10,724 nt of DNA. Origin: an uncultured Pseudomonadota bacterium. Its GTDB lineage: Bacteria > Pseudomonadota > Gammaproteobacteria > Methylococcales > Methylomonadaceae. The position numbers were made by a program, and so were the translations under genes. The first letter of the stretch is position 1; each line of letters begins with the position of its first letter. This document shows, in pieces, positions 1-6,456 of the stretch. A model generated the notes under the pieces. The model had not been told where the DNA came from. It made no database searches and was given only the letters and a program-made list of their open reading frames with translations. The stretch lies in NCBI GenBank assembly GCA_903953455.1, contig CAJBJW010000172.1:1-10724 (forward strand), written 5' to 3'.

Positions 1-255
1 GGATTCATCGACAATACGCAAATTCCCCGACATACCCAAATGCGCAATAAGTGTCCCTGTTGGCGTTTTAATCAATAGATATTTCGCGCGGCGCGTCACG
101 GATTCAACGCGCTCACCAAGCAAATTTGCTTCAAAATTTGGCTCGATAAGCCAACGCAATTGTCGATGACGAACGACAACATGTTCAATTTTTTTACCCA
201 AAATATGCGGAGAAATACCACGTCCTGTGGTTTCCACTTCGGGTAATTCAGGCAT
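1..255 (-). CDS. mutM: Formamidopyrimidine-DNA glycosylase (Fpg/MutM), 5' part only
   Basis: This is the first 85 residues of the base-excision repair enzyme that removes 8-oxoguanine and formamidopyrimidines from DNA and nicks the abasic site. The gene runs off the left edge of the window. Directly visible are the start MPELPEVET, where the mature N-terminal Pro2 is the Schiff-base nucleophile and Glu3 the acid/base residue of the family, the RRAKYL segment with Lys58 (equivalent to the DNA-contacting Lys57 of E. coli), and the HLGMSGNLR segment at 72-80. The start codon lies 5 bases after the stop of the small membrane-protein gene upstream, so the two are probably co-transcribed. No clear Shine-Dalgarno sequence is seen, which fits translational coupling. 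The C-terminal helix-two-turn-helix and zinc finger lie outside the window. The family call is secure. Confidence 0.95.
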   Translation of the reverse strand, partial: MPELPEVETTGRGISPHILGKKIEHVVVRHRQLRWLIEPNFEANLLGERVESVTRRAKYLLIKTPTGTLIAHLGMSGNLRIVDES

Positions 256-260
256 CCGAC

Positions 261-650
261 TTATTCACTATGATTCACGACTGAGCCTTCACCACCAGCA
301 CGTTCAGGTGCATTCGACTCATTATGCGTACCCGCTTCATGGGCACTATGCGAGTCATGACTACCAAAAAAGAAATGCGCCAAGCTAAAGATATCAACAA
401 CTAAAATGACCACCATTAAAGCCTGAGTCATTGTATTAATCTTTTCTAATAACATTTTTTTGGCTTCATAACGCGCATACACGGAGGGTAATAAATGCTG
501 TGTAAATTCGTATTTAAAAAACCGCTTCGGGATAGAAGTAATCGTAATGGTAAGCGGAATGAAGAAAATCGTCGTCACTAATAAATAAGGTTCTAAGAAT
601 TCAACTAGCTCAAAAAGTAGCTTAAAAAAAAGCTCAAAAAAATGTAACAT
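261..650 (-). CDS. Small membrane protein of unknown function with a His-rich tail
   Basis: I do not recognise this 129-residue protein. It begins with an aromatic- and Leu-rich, acidic amphipathic stretch (residues 3-20), then a hydrophobic segment at about 22-40, a basic central part (42-70, rich in Lys, Arg and Tyr), a second hydrophobic segment at about 76-96, and a polar tail with five His (98, 101, 104, 109, 127) plus Glu, Gly and Ser. The layout suggests two transmembrane helices. With the positive-inside rule, the basic loop would be cytoplasmic and both ends periplasmic. I chose the ATG at 650 over an in-frame TTG at 668 because a GAG lies about 8 bases before the ATG and nothing suitable precedes the TTG. 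It ends 5 bases before mutM and lies downstream of the mlaA terminator. A metal-binding role for the tail is only a guess. Confidence 0.7.
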   Translation of the reverse strand: MLHFFELFFKLLFELVEFLEPYLLVTTIFFIPLTITITSIPKRFFKYEFTQHLLPSVYARYEAKKMLLEKINTMTQALMVVILVVDIFSLAHFFFGSHDSHSAHEAGTHNESNAPERAGGEGSVVNHSE

Positions 651-697
651 GGTAAGTCTCAATAGCAAATAACGGAAAATGAATTCTACACAACAAA

Positions 698-718
698 ACG
701 CGCCATCAACTGGCGCGT
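698..718 (-). terminator. Hairpin terminator downstream of mlaA
   Basis: A perfect 8-bp GC-rich inverted repeat (ACGCGCCA / TGGCGCGT) with a 5-base loop lies about 50 bases past the mlaA stop. Read on the minus strand, the stem is followed by TTTTGTTGT, an imperfect U-tract. It probably ends mlaA transcripts and partly insulates the downstream membrane-protein gene and mutM. Confidence 0.7.
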
Positions 719-767
719 CAATTTATCTCAATAGCCAAGCTAATACGACTTAAAAAATTCGATTAAC

Positions 768-1529
768 CTATTTTACAATATCAAAAAAATCGTCTTCGTT
801 CGTATCTGAGCCATCGTTAACTAAATAGTCACGTTGTTGATAAAACGAATTTTTCACAAAATTATACCGATCTTCGGTCGCTTCATTAAGCACTTTTTCA
901 GCACCTAAATGATCGGCTCGGGCGTCAATCCCTCTTAGCGCAGAACTACCACTGCTAATAGCTGTTGCCGTTGCACCGGTGCTCAATCCCATCACACCAA
1001 AACCAACGTAGTTAACTGGATTCATCGCGGTGTCGCCCAAACGACCTAAAATACCGCGTGGTGAACTTGGGCCAAGAAATGGAATGACAACATAAGGCTC
1101 ATTGGAAACACCCCAAAACCCTAATGTTTGATCAAAATCTTCTTTATGTTTAGGCAAACCAACCATATCAGCTACATCAATAAAACCACCTAAACCAGCT
1201 ACCGTATTCACGAGAAAACGGGATGTATCTTGTCCACTTTGTGTAAATTTCAACTGAAGTAAATCATTGACACTCACACCAATGTCACTGACGTTATCAA
1301 ATAAATTACTCACGCCTTCATTAGCAAATGATGGCATAGCCCAGCGATACGCTGAAGCAACAGGCGCCATAACATATTTATCTGCATTTTCGTTGAAAGA
1401 TTGAACATCACGATTCCAATTTTCAATAGGATCCCGTGCATCTTTTACTGGTGAACCTGTACAAGCCGTCAAAGACCCGAGTAAACTCAGTGCAACAAGT
1501 CGAGTAAATGGTTTTTTCATTGTATTCAT
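768..1529 (-). CDS. mlaA: Outer-membrane lipoprotein MlaA (VacJ), phospholipid retrograde transport
   Basis: MlaA sits in the outer membrane beside a porin, takes mislocalised phospholipids from the outer leaflet and passes them to periplasmic MlaC for return to the inner membrane. The 253-residue protein has a lipoprotein signal peptide with lipobox Leu20-Thr-Ala-Cys23, then the family features: the DPIENWNRDVQSFN segment near 33-46, ending with the usual F-N, the LNDLLQ-like segment (VNDLLQLKF, 87-95), RFLVNT, and the FLGPSSPR turn. The length is typical. The start at 1529 is supported by GGAG five bases upstream; an in-frame Met4 is less well placed. Other mla genes are not in the window, as is common since mlaA is often unlinked from mlaFEDCB. 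The acidic C-terminal tail is not conserved. Confidence 0.95.
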   Translation of the reverse strand: MNTMKKPFTRLVALSLLGSLTACTGSPVKDARDPIENWNRDVQSFNENADKYVMAPVASAYRWAMPSFANEGVSNLFDNVSDIGVSVNDLLQLKFTQSGQDTSRFLVNTVAGLGGFIDVADMVGLPKHKEDFDQTLGFWGVSNEPYVVIPFLGPSSPRGILGRLGDTAMNPVNYVGFGVMGLSTGATATAISSGSSALRGIDARADHLGAEKVLNEATEDRYNFVKNSFYQQRDYLVNDGSDTNEDDFFDIVK

Positions 1530-1576
1530 AAATTCTCCAATAGTATTATTATTTTTTTCTCACCGTTTTTTCGCGT

Positions 1577-1585
1577 AACATAGCA
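1577..1585 (-). promoter_or_regulatory. Possible extended -10 element for mlaA
   Basis: On the minus strand the sequence TGCTATGTT reads as an extended -10 (TGN then TATGTT, 4 of 6 to TATAAT). It would start transcription near 1570 and give a leader of about 40 bases. No good -35 box is present, so this is a weak call. The 120-base gap 1530-1649 must also hold the rnt promoter, for which I see no convincing match. Confidence 0.3.
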
Positions 1586-1649
1586 CAGATAGCAACTTGC
1601 ATCGAGTAGCAGGACTTTTTTTATTCATCATAACGAGATACAACCTTAC

Positions 1650-2300
1650 ATGGAAACGTCATTTATTCCTTTAGAAAAACGCTTTCGCGGATACCTTCCC
1701 GTTGTGATTGATATTGAAACCGCCGGTTTTAATCCTAAAAAAAATGCACTGCTCGAAATCGCCGCTGTCATTGTTGAACTCAACGCTGAGCATAATCTCG
1801 CCATTACTGAGCGTTATAGCACGCATGTGATGCCTTTTAAAAATGCCGAATTAGACGCTGCGGCACTCAAATTTAACGGCATTGATCCGTTTCACCCTTT
1901 TCGCATGGCCATTGAAGAAAAAGCCGCCTTAGAGCTTATTTTCAATCCTATTAAAGAAGCTATGAAACGCAACAAATGCACCAAAGCGATTTTAGTGGGA
2001 CATAATCCTGCTTTCGATATTAGCTTTCTCAATGCCGCTATTCATCGCACACAAATCAAGCGCAGCCCTTTTCACCCATTTAGCACATTTGACACCGCCA
2101 CACTCGGCGGCCTTGCTTATCGTCAAACGGTACTCGCCAAAGTGGCACACGCAGCGGGCATTCATTGGGAAAATGACAAGGCACATTCTGCCTTATATGA
2201 TGCTGAAAAAACCGCTGAATTATTTTGCATGATTATCAATCGCTGGAAACATCTCGAAACGCTTGATGATCAACCCACTTCCCCATCTATCGAACTTTAA
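1650..2300 (+). CDS. rnt: Ribonuclease T
   Basis: RNase T is a homodimeric 3'-to-5' exonuclease of the DEDDh class. It trims the CCA end of tRNA, matures the 3' ends of 5S and 23S rRNA and can act on single-stranded DNA. The 216-residue length matches the family. The catalytic set is complete: Asp21 and Glu23 in VVIDIETAGF, Asp123 in GHNPAFDISF, and His179 and Asp184 in AHSALYDAEKT. The NGIDP (76-80) and FHPF-T-FDTATL (141-152) segments are RNase T signatures that separate it from DnaQ and oligoribonuclease. The ATG at 1650 gives the expected N-terminus, with the FRGYLPVV segment close to the start; the ribosome site before it is weak. The yajD gene follows 19 bases downstream on the same strand, probably as an operon. 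Confidence 0.97.
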   Translation: METSFIPLEKRFRGYLPVVIDIETAGFNPKKNALLEIAAVIVELNAEHNLAITERYSTHVMPFKNAELDAAALKFNGIDPFHPFRMAIEEKAALELIFNPIKEAMKRNKCTKAILVGHNPAFDISFLNAAIHRTQIKRSPFHPFSTFDTATLGGLAYRQTVLAKVAHAAGIHWENDKAHSALYDAEKTAELFCMIINRWKHLETLDDQPTSPSIEL

Positions 2301-2310
2301 TTTTTATTAC

Positions 2311-2316
2311 GGAGGG
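2311..2316 (+). promoter_or_regulatory. Strong ribosome binding site fixing the yajD start
   Basis: GGAGGG lies 3 bases before the ATG at 2320, in the short rnt-yajD gap. The open frame extends upstream into rnt, but this site and the similarity of the N-terminus to YajD make 2320 the start. Confidence 0.75.
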
Positions 2317-2319
2317 TTT

Positions 2320-2700
2320 ATGACCGTCAAAAAAGTCCCTTTAAACAAAGATAAACTCAATCAAATCGTCACCGACGCGCGAAAAAATCAAACTGAACGT
2401 GAACAGTCCTATCGTGGTCAAGCACTCAAAATGTATCCGTGGATTTGCGGACGCTGCGCGCGAGAATTTACACCCGCTAATCTTCAAGAGCTCACTGTTC
2501 ACCATCGCAATCACAATCATGATGATAATCCAGCCGATGGCAGCAATTGGGAACTCCTGTGCCTTTATTGCCATGATAACGAACATCAGCGCTTTGAAGA
2601 AACGCGCTTTGGCTCGTTGGATAATGGATCCTCTAGCGCACCCATAGGCTCACACAATCCCTTTGCAAATTTAAAAAACTTAATTGACGCTAAAAAATAA
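2320..2700 (+). CDS. yajD: YajD-type HNH nuclease
   Basis: A 126-residue protein of the YajD family, a small HNH-endonuclease fold protein common in gammaproteobacteria whose physiological substrate is not known to me. The zinc-binding and catalytic elements are all visible: Cys43-x-x-Cys46 in WICGRCAREF, His61-His62 in ELTVHHRNH (HNH histidine), Asn76 in DGSNWELLC, Cys81-x-x-Cys84-His85 and His89. The C-terminal NPFANLK segment (about 113-119) is also found in E. coli YajD (NPFADLK). Compared with E. coli (about 115 residues), the extra length is in a Lys-rich N-terminus. It follows rnt closely and so may be co-expressed with an exonuclease. Its stop lies 3 bases from that of the convergent GGDEF gene, with no terminator between them. 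Confidence 0.92.
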   Translation: MTVKKVPLNKDKLNQIVTDARKNQTEREQSYRGQALKMYPWICGRCAREFTPANLQELTVHHRNHNHDDNPADGSNWELLCLYCHDNEHQRFEETRFGSLDNGSSSAPIGSHNPFANLKNLIDAKK

Positions 2701-2703
2701 ACC

Positions 2704-4284
2704 TCACGCTTTCTCGTCAGTTTCTTCTATTGCGGCAATACAACAGCGATTGCGCCCCTGACTTTTTGCATCTTGCAACGCTGTTTGCACACGCTCAAAT
2801 ATACTTTCTGGCGTGTCATTTTCATTTACTTGTGTCACGCCACAGGAAATAGTTAATGACACGGCTTTGCGATTAACGTTAAAGCACGCTTTAGCCACCA
2901 AATCTCGCAACAACTCCATCGTATTGAGTCCGACATGCTCATCGGTATTTGGAAGCAACATAACAAATTCTTTACCCCCAAAACGCGCGATAAAATCGGG
3001 ACTTTCGATATTGTCTGTCAATAATTTCGCCATTAACGCAATCGCCTTATCGCCCGCTTCATGACCTAATGTCGTATTCACTGCTTTGATATTATCAATC
3101 GAAAATAACGCCATACTAAGTGGCATGTCGTATCGCGTAAAGCGACAAAATTCATCTTTTAAACGCTGATGAAATGCCACGCGATTCGCGAGTCCCGTTA
3201 ACGTATCATTTAGCGACTGTGCATGAATAACTTTTAATTCTTTTTTGATTTGCTCAGCTTCCACTTCAAATTCAATCAATTGATTCACTAATTCAGCTAA
3301 TTCATCTTTAAACTTTAAAAAATGCTCGCGCTCTTGCGTGTTGTTGACTTTAATTTTGTCCGTGACGCTTTTAAAACAGACATTGACATTTTCTTTGAGG
3401 TCATCAACCTCATCGGCGTTAATAGCCTGCACTTGCAATTCACGAATTTGAGAAAAGACGGCTTTATCCAGTGTATTTCGCTCTTTCACCCATTCCATCA
3501 ACAAGGTTTCAGCCTGCGTTACACTCACATTAAAATGCGATAATTGCGCAACCGTTTGCAATAAAAACGTGTCGATATCTTGTTGTTCTGTGTCGCTGAA
3601 TTCTTTAATTTTGAGTAACAATTGCACTAACGCATCTAAAACTTCTTCAAACGACATGAGTGATTGTTGTGGCGCGAGCAATGAATCTCTAACGGTCGTA
3701 AATTGGGCATCAAACGTAGGTGGAACAGGCACTATCGCTAAATATTTTAGCAATTGTTCACACACCGCCCCAACACTAACCGTTGCATTAATGACATCAC
3801 GTTCATTAATTTTTATTTCAACAAGTTGATCTTCTGGTTCAACGATTTTTAGAATCGCTAAGAAAAAATCACTGGTATGCTCAAACGCATTTTCTTGCTT
3901 TGCTACTTTTTCTTGTAATGCCCGCAGAGCAGTTTGTTTATCAAAATCATTATATTGGCGAAAAAGAAAATCAAATAATAACCCTACATTTAAGGTTTTT
4001 TTTGAGGGCATATTTTTTATAGAATCGTTAAATATTTTTAACTCATTGCGTAGCATGTCAGTATCAATGTCATTTTTGACGTTTTCACGCAACCGTTGCA
4101 AAATGGGATCTAAATACTTATCGCTGCCTTCATTGATTAAGCTAAGCTGAATAATTAGCTGACGGAGTGTCTTTTCTTTTTCAATATAATCGTGTTCAAT
4201 TTTATTTTGTGCGTCGAAAAGATTGAGGTATCTCTTACGCCATTCTTCACTTAAATCAGCGTTATGTGAATTAAAAAATGCCAT
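2704..4284 (-). CDS. GGDEF-domain protein with a degenerate active site (DgcH-like by position)
   Basis: A 526-residue protein without signal peptide or obvious membrane helix. Residues 1-350 are mostly helical, with likely coiled coil at about 310-352; a GGDEF domain fills about 355-517. Key positions align without gaps to PleD at a constant offset of 68. Asn403 and Asp412 (guanine contacts) are kept. The metal-binding Asp (PleD 327) is Ser395, in FSIDNIKAVN. The GGEEF motif is GGKEF (436-440), with Lys438 in place of the catalytic, metal-binding Glu370. The inhibitory RxxD site reads ESPD (427-430), so its Arg is lost. This argues against cyclase activity and for a c-di-GMP or GTP sensor, or a scaffold. 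It sits after dsbA, where Pseudomonas carries PA5487 (DgcH), so it may descend from that family. AAAGGA precedes the start by 7 bases. Confidence 0.88.
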   Translation of the reverse strand: MAFFNSHNADLSEEWRKRYLNLFDAQNKIEHDYIEKEKTLRQLIIQLSLINEGSDKYLDPILQRLRENVKNDIDTDMLRNELKIFNDSIKNMPSKKTLNVGLLFDFLFRQYNDFDKQTALRALQEKVAKQENAFEHTSDFFLAILKIVEPEDQLVEIKINERDVINATVSVGAVCEQLLKYLAIVPVPPTFDAQFTTVRDSLLAPQQSLMSFEEVLDALVQLLLKIKEFSDTEQQDIDTFLLQTVAQLSHFNVSVTQAETLLMEWVKERNTLDKAVFSQIRELQVQAINADEVDDLKENVNVCFKSVTDKIKVNNTQEREHFLKFKDELAELVNQLIEFEVEAEQIKKELKVIHAQSLNDTLTGLANRVAFHQRLKDEFCRFTRYDMPLSMALFSIDNIKAVNTTLGHEAGDKAIALMAKLLTDNIESPDFIARFGGKEFVMLLPNTDEHVGLNTMELLRDLVAKACFNVNRKAVSLTISCGVTQVNENDTPESIFERVQTALQDAKSQGRNRCCIAAIEETDEKA

Positions 4285-4338
4285 AATATTATCCTTTACT
4301 CTCTCTTTTCGACGACGGTAATGTTTAAGTCAATACGT

Positions 4339-4977
4339 TTACTTTTGCGCGGCTGTTTCTTGCGCAATTAAACGGTCTAACACTTCAATGATTTTTTCAT
4401 GCGAACCAGCAACAGGACCGCTAGTTTTATATTTTCCGTTAATAATAATCGCAGGCACGCCTGTTACGCCATAACGAGCTGCTGTAGTGGCCGCCTGACG
4501 CACTTTCATGTCAACGGGAAACGAATTATAGGTGGCTTTAAAATCCGCCTCACTAACGCCATGTGCAACAAAAAACTTACTTAACTGGTCTTCGGTTTCT
4601 AAATGCTCTTTTTTCACCTGCAGAGCGGTGAAAAAATCAGCATGAATTTTATCGACCACGCCCAAGGCTTCAGCAGTGTAATAAGCCTTTGCATGCTTAC
4701 CCCATAAATCGCTAAACACAGCGGGTTGACGAATAAACTCTACATTTTTAGGCATGGTTTTGAGCCATTTTGCAAGCGTTGGCTCAAAATCAAAACAATG
4801 TGGGCAACCATACCAAAAGAATTCAATCACTTCGATTTTGTTCACATCATGCGTCGGTTGCGCAGGCGATACTATTTCATAACCCACAGGCTCAGACGCA
4901 GCGTAAGCGGGATGTAAAGTGGCAGCAATCGCCAATGACAAGGCTAATAGGCTACGATGTGTTAATTTTTTTAACAT
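4339..4977 (-). CDS. dsbA: Thiol:disulfide interchange protein DsbA
   Basis: DsbA is the periplasmic oxidase that introduces disulfides into newly exported proteins and is reoxidised by DsbB. The 212-residue product has a Sec signal peptide (basic start, hydrophobic core about 9-21, likely cleavage after AYA at 24-26), the thioredoxin-fold active site Cys58-Pro-His-Cys61 in FFWYGCPHCF, the helical insert, and the cis-proline loop GVTGVPAI with Pro175. The CPHC dipeptide is that of classical oxidising DsbA. It lies 55 bases after cytochrome c4 and 54 bases before the GGDEF gene, with no terminator in either gap, so the three are probably one transcript. The order EngB, cytochrome c4, DsbA is conserved in Pseudomonas. 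AAGAGA lies about 9 bases before the start. Confidence 0.96.
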   Translation of the reverse strand: MLKKLTHRSLLALSLAIAATLHPAYAASEPVGYEIVSPAQPTHDVNKIEVIEFFWYGCPHCFDFEPTLAKWLKTMPKNVEFIRQPAVFSDLWGKHAKAYYTAEALGVVDKIHADFFTALQVKKEHLETEDQLSKFFVAHGVSEADFKATYNSFPVDMKVRQAATTAARYGVTGVPAIIINGKYKTSGPVAGSHEKIIEVLDRLIAQETAAQK

Positions 4978-5032
4978 GCTATTTTTCTCTTTTTTATTAA
5001 AAATGAATTAAAAATGAACAAGATGAAAACTA

Positions 5033-5689
5033 TTATTTCATAGTCGAGATACGAAGTGCGACTGCTTTAATTTCAGCATCGCTCATTTTGCCGGCAATCA
5101 TGTGCATCATATTTAGATTATTATTACTGCGTTTACCTGATTTAAAATCATTGAGCGATTTGACTAAATAATCAGAATGTTGCGATTTAAGCGATGGGAA
5201 CGATGCAGGTTTATTACCATCACCATAAGGACCATGACACGCAATACACGCCGATACTTCACGTTTTAGATCCCCATTACGATATAAATCCGCGCCTTGT
5301 GCAATCAGTGCGTCACGCTGTTTCAATTCGTCTGCATCATCTTCCTCTGCAAGGGGTTCAGCCGTAATTTTTTGATCTGAGTAATAATTGGCAATATTGG
5401 TCATGTCCTCGTCTGTTAACGTCATTGCAATTGCGCCCATCATCGGATCTTGACGCACACCCGACTTAAATGCCTGCAACTGTTGCACCAAATAAGTCGC
5501 GTGCTGACCAGCAAGTTTTGGGAACATAGGCATTGTGCTGTTACCATGTTCACCGTGACAACTCTCGCAGGAAGCTGATTTTTGTTTGCCGGCGTTTGCA
5601 CTGTCAGCGTGTGTCATTTGCGCTTGAACCGGCGCCACACCGCTACTGAAAAGGACGGTTAAAGCAAAGATAAGACTTTTTTTCTGCAT
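5033..5689 (-). CDS. Diheme cytochrome c4
   Basis: Cytochrome c4 is a periplasmic, usually membrane-associated diheme electron carrier that passes electrons from the bc1 complex to cbb3- or other cytochrome c oxidases. The 218 residues hold a signal peptide (cleavage probably after Gln22-Ala23) and two similar domains. Domain 1 has the haem site Cys41-x-x-Cys44-His45, followed by FPKLAGQHATYL and DPMM (81-84, probable axial Met). Domain 2 has Cys148-x-x-Cys151-His152, followed by FPSLKSQHSDYL and NLNMMHM (191-197, probable axial Met). The linker (about 108-126) is unusually acidic (EEDDADE). AAGGA precedes the start by 8 bases. Its haem c sites would be filled by the Ccm system, not seen here. 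The paired engB gene is divergent; a second cytochrome seen at this place in Pseudomonas is absent. Confidence 0.94.
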   Translation of the reverse strand: MQKKSLIFALTVLFSSGVAPVQAQMTHADSANAGKQKSASCESCHGEHGNSTMPMFPKLAGQHATYLVQQLQAFKSGVRQDPMMGAIAMTLTDEDMTNIANYYSDQKITAEPLAEEDDADELKQRDALIAQGADLYRNGDLKREVSACIACHGPYGDGNKPASFPSLKSQHSDYLVKSLNDFKSGKRSNNNLNMMHMIAGKMSDAEIKAVALRISTMK

Positions 5690-5793
5690 CGATTTTTTCC
5701 TTGGAAAACATTAAAAGTAAAGCGCGTTAGCTATACACAAACTCGCGTGTGTGCTTAAATTCTACTCCAAATTATTCCATGACGCGAGACGCT

Positions 5794-6414
5794 ATGAATC
5801 CACTGTATTACCAAGCTAAATTTATTAACAGCTCACCTCACCTGCGTGACACCCCCGCAGACGTAGGACTTGAAATCGCTTTCGCGGGGCGCTCAAACGC
5901 GGGAAAATCCAGCGCCATCAATACACTCACACGCCAAACTGGCCTTGCACGAACCAGTAAAACCCCCGGACGCACGCAAATGCTGAACTTTTTTGAAATT
6001 GCCGAAAATCAACGATTTGTGGATTTACCCGGATACGGTTATGCCAAAGTGCCGTTGCCCGTCAAAAAGAAATGGCATGAACTCATGGAAACGTATTTAA
6101 CCAAGCGTAAATCCTTATGTGGCATGGTACTGGTCATGGATGTTCGTCATCCGCTAACGGAATTTGATTGGCAAATGGTGGAGTGGTGTCAACATACACA
6201 GTTGCCCCTACACGTTATTTTAACGAAGGCCGATAAACTCAACTTTGGCGCGGCTAAAACGACAATGCTTGAAGTACAACGCGAACTTAGCATACTGCCA
6301 AGTCCACTGACGTTGCAGCTTTTTTCATCACTCAAAAAAACAGGTATTGACGAGATTCATGCCGCACTCAATCGTTTATTTACGATGCGTCAACACACAA
6401 ACGATCCAATTTAA
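5794..6414 (+). CDS. engB: Ribosome biogenesis GTP-binding protein EngB (YihA/YsxC)
   Basis: EngB is an essential P-loop GTPase needed for assembly of the large ribosomal subunit. All G motifs are visible: G1 GRSNAGKS (32-39), the G2 region SKTPGRTQ (55-62), G3 DLPGYG (77-82), G4 TKAD (144-147) and G5 SSLKKTG (178-184). The frame is open from a GTG at 5749, but E. coli YihA starts just before the equivalent of NPLYYQAKF, so I take the ATG at 5794 (206 residues), with a weak GAG about 6 bases upstream. An ATG at 5779 is possible and has no ribosome site. The gene diverges from cytochrome c4 and is followed 42 bases later by hemL on the same strand. Confidence 0.95.
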   Translation: MNPLYYQAKFINSSPHLRDTPADVGLEIAFAGRSNAGKSSAINTLTRQTGLARTSKTPGRTQMLNFFEIAENQRFVDLPGYGYAKVPLPVKKKWHELMETYLTKRKSLCGMVLVMDVRHPLTEFDWQMVEWCQHTQLPLHVILTKADKLNFGAAKTTMLEVQRELSILPSPLTLQLFSSLKKTGIDEIHAALNRLFTMRQHTNDPI

Positions 6415-6456
6415 TATATTCATACTCACTTCTTAAAACTTCAAAGGAAACATTGC

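Noticed and set aside
2032..2232. Open frame of 66 codons on the plus strand inside rnt
   Set aside because: It overlaps the catalytic C-terminal half of RNase T in another frame, has no ribosome site and resembles nothing; the same holds for the other frames nested in yajD, dsbA, hemL, yicC and the GGDEF gene.
5749..5793. Longer engB start at GTG 5749 or ATG 5779
   Set aside because: Both add residues absent from E. coli YihA and have no ribosome site; 5794 gives the expected N-terminus.
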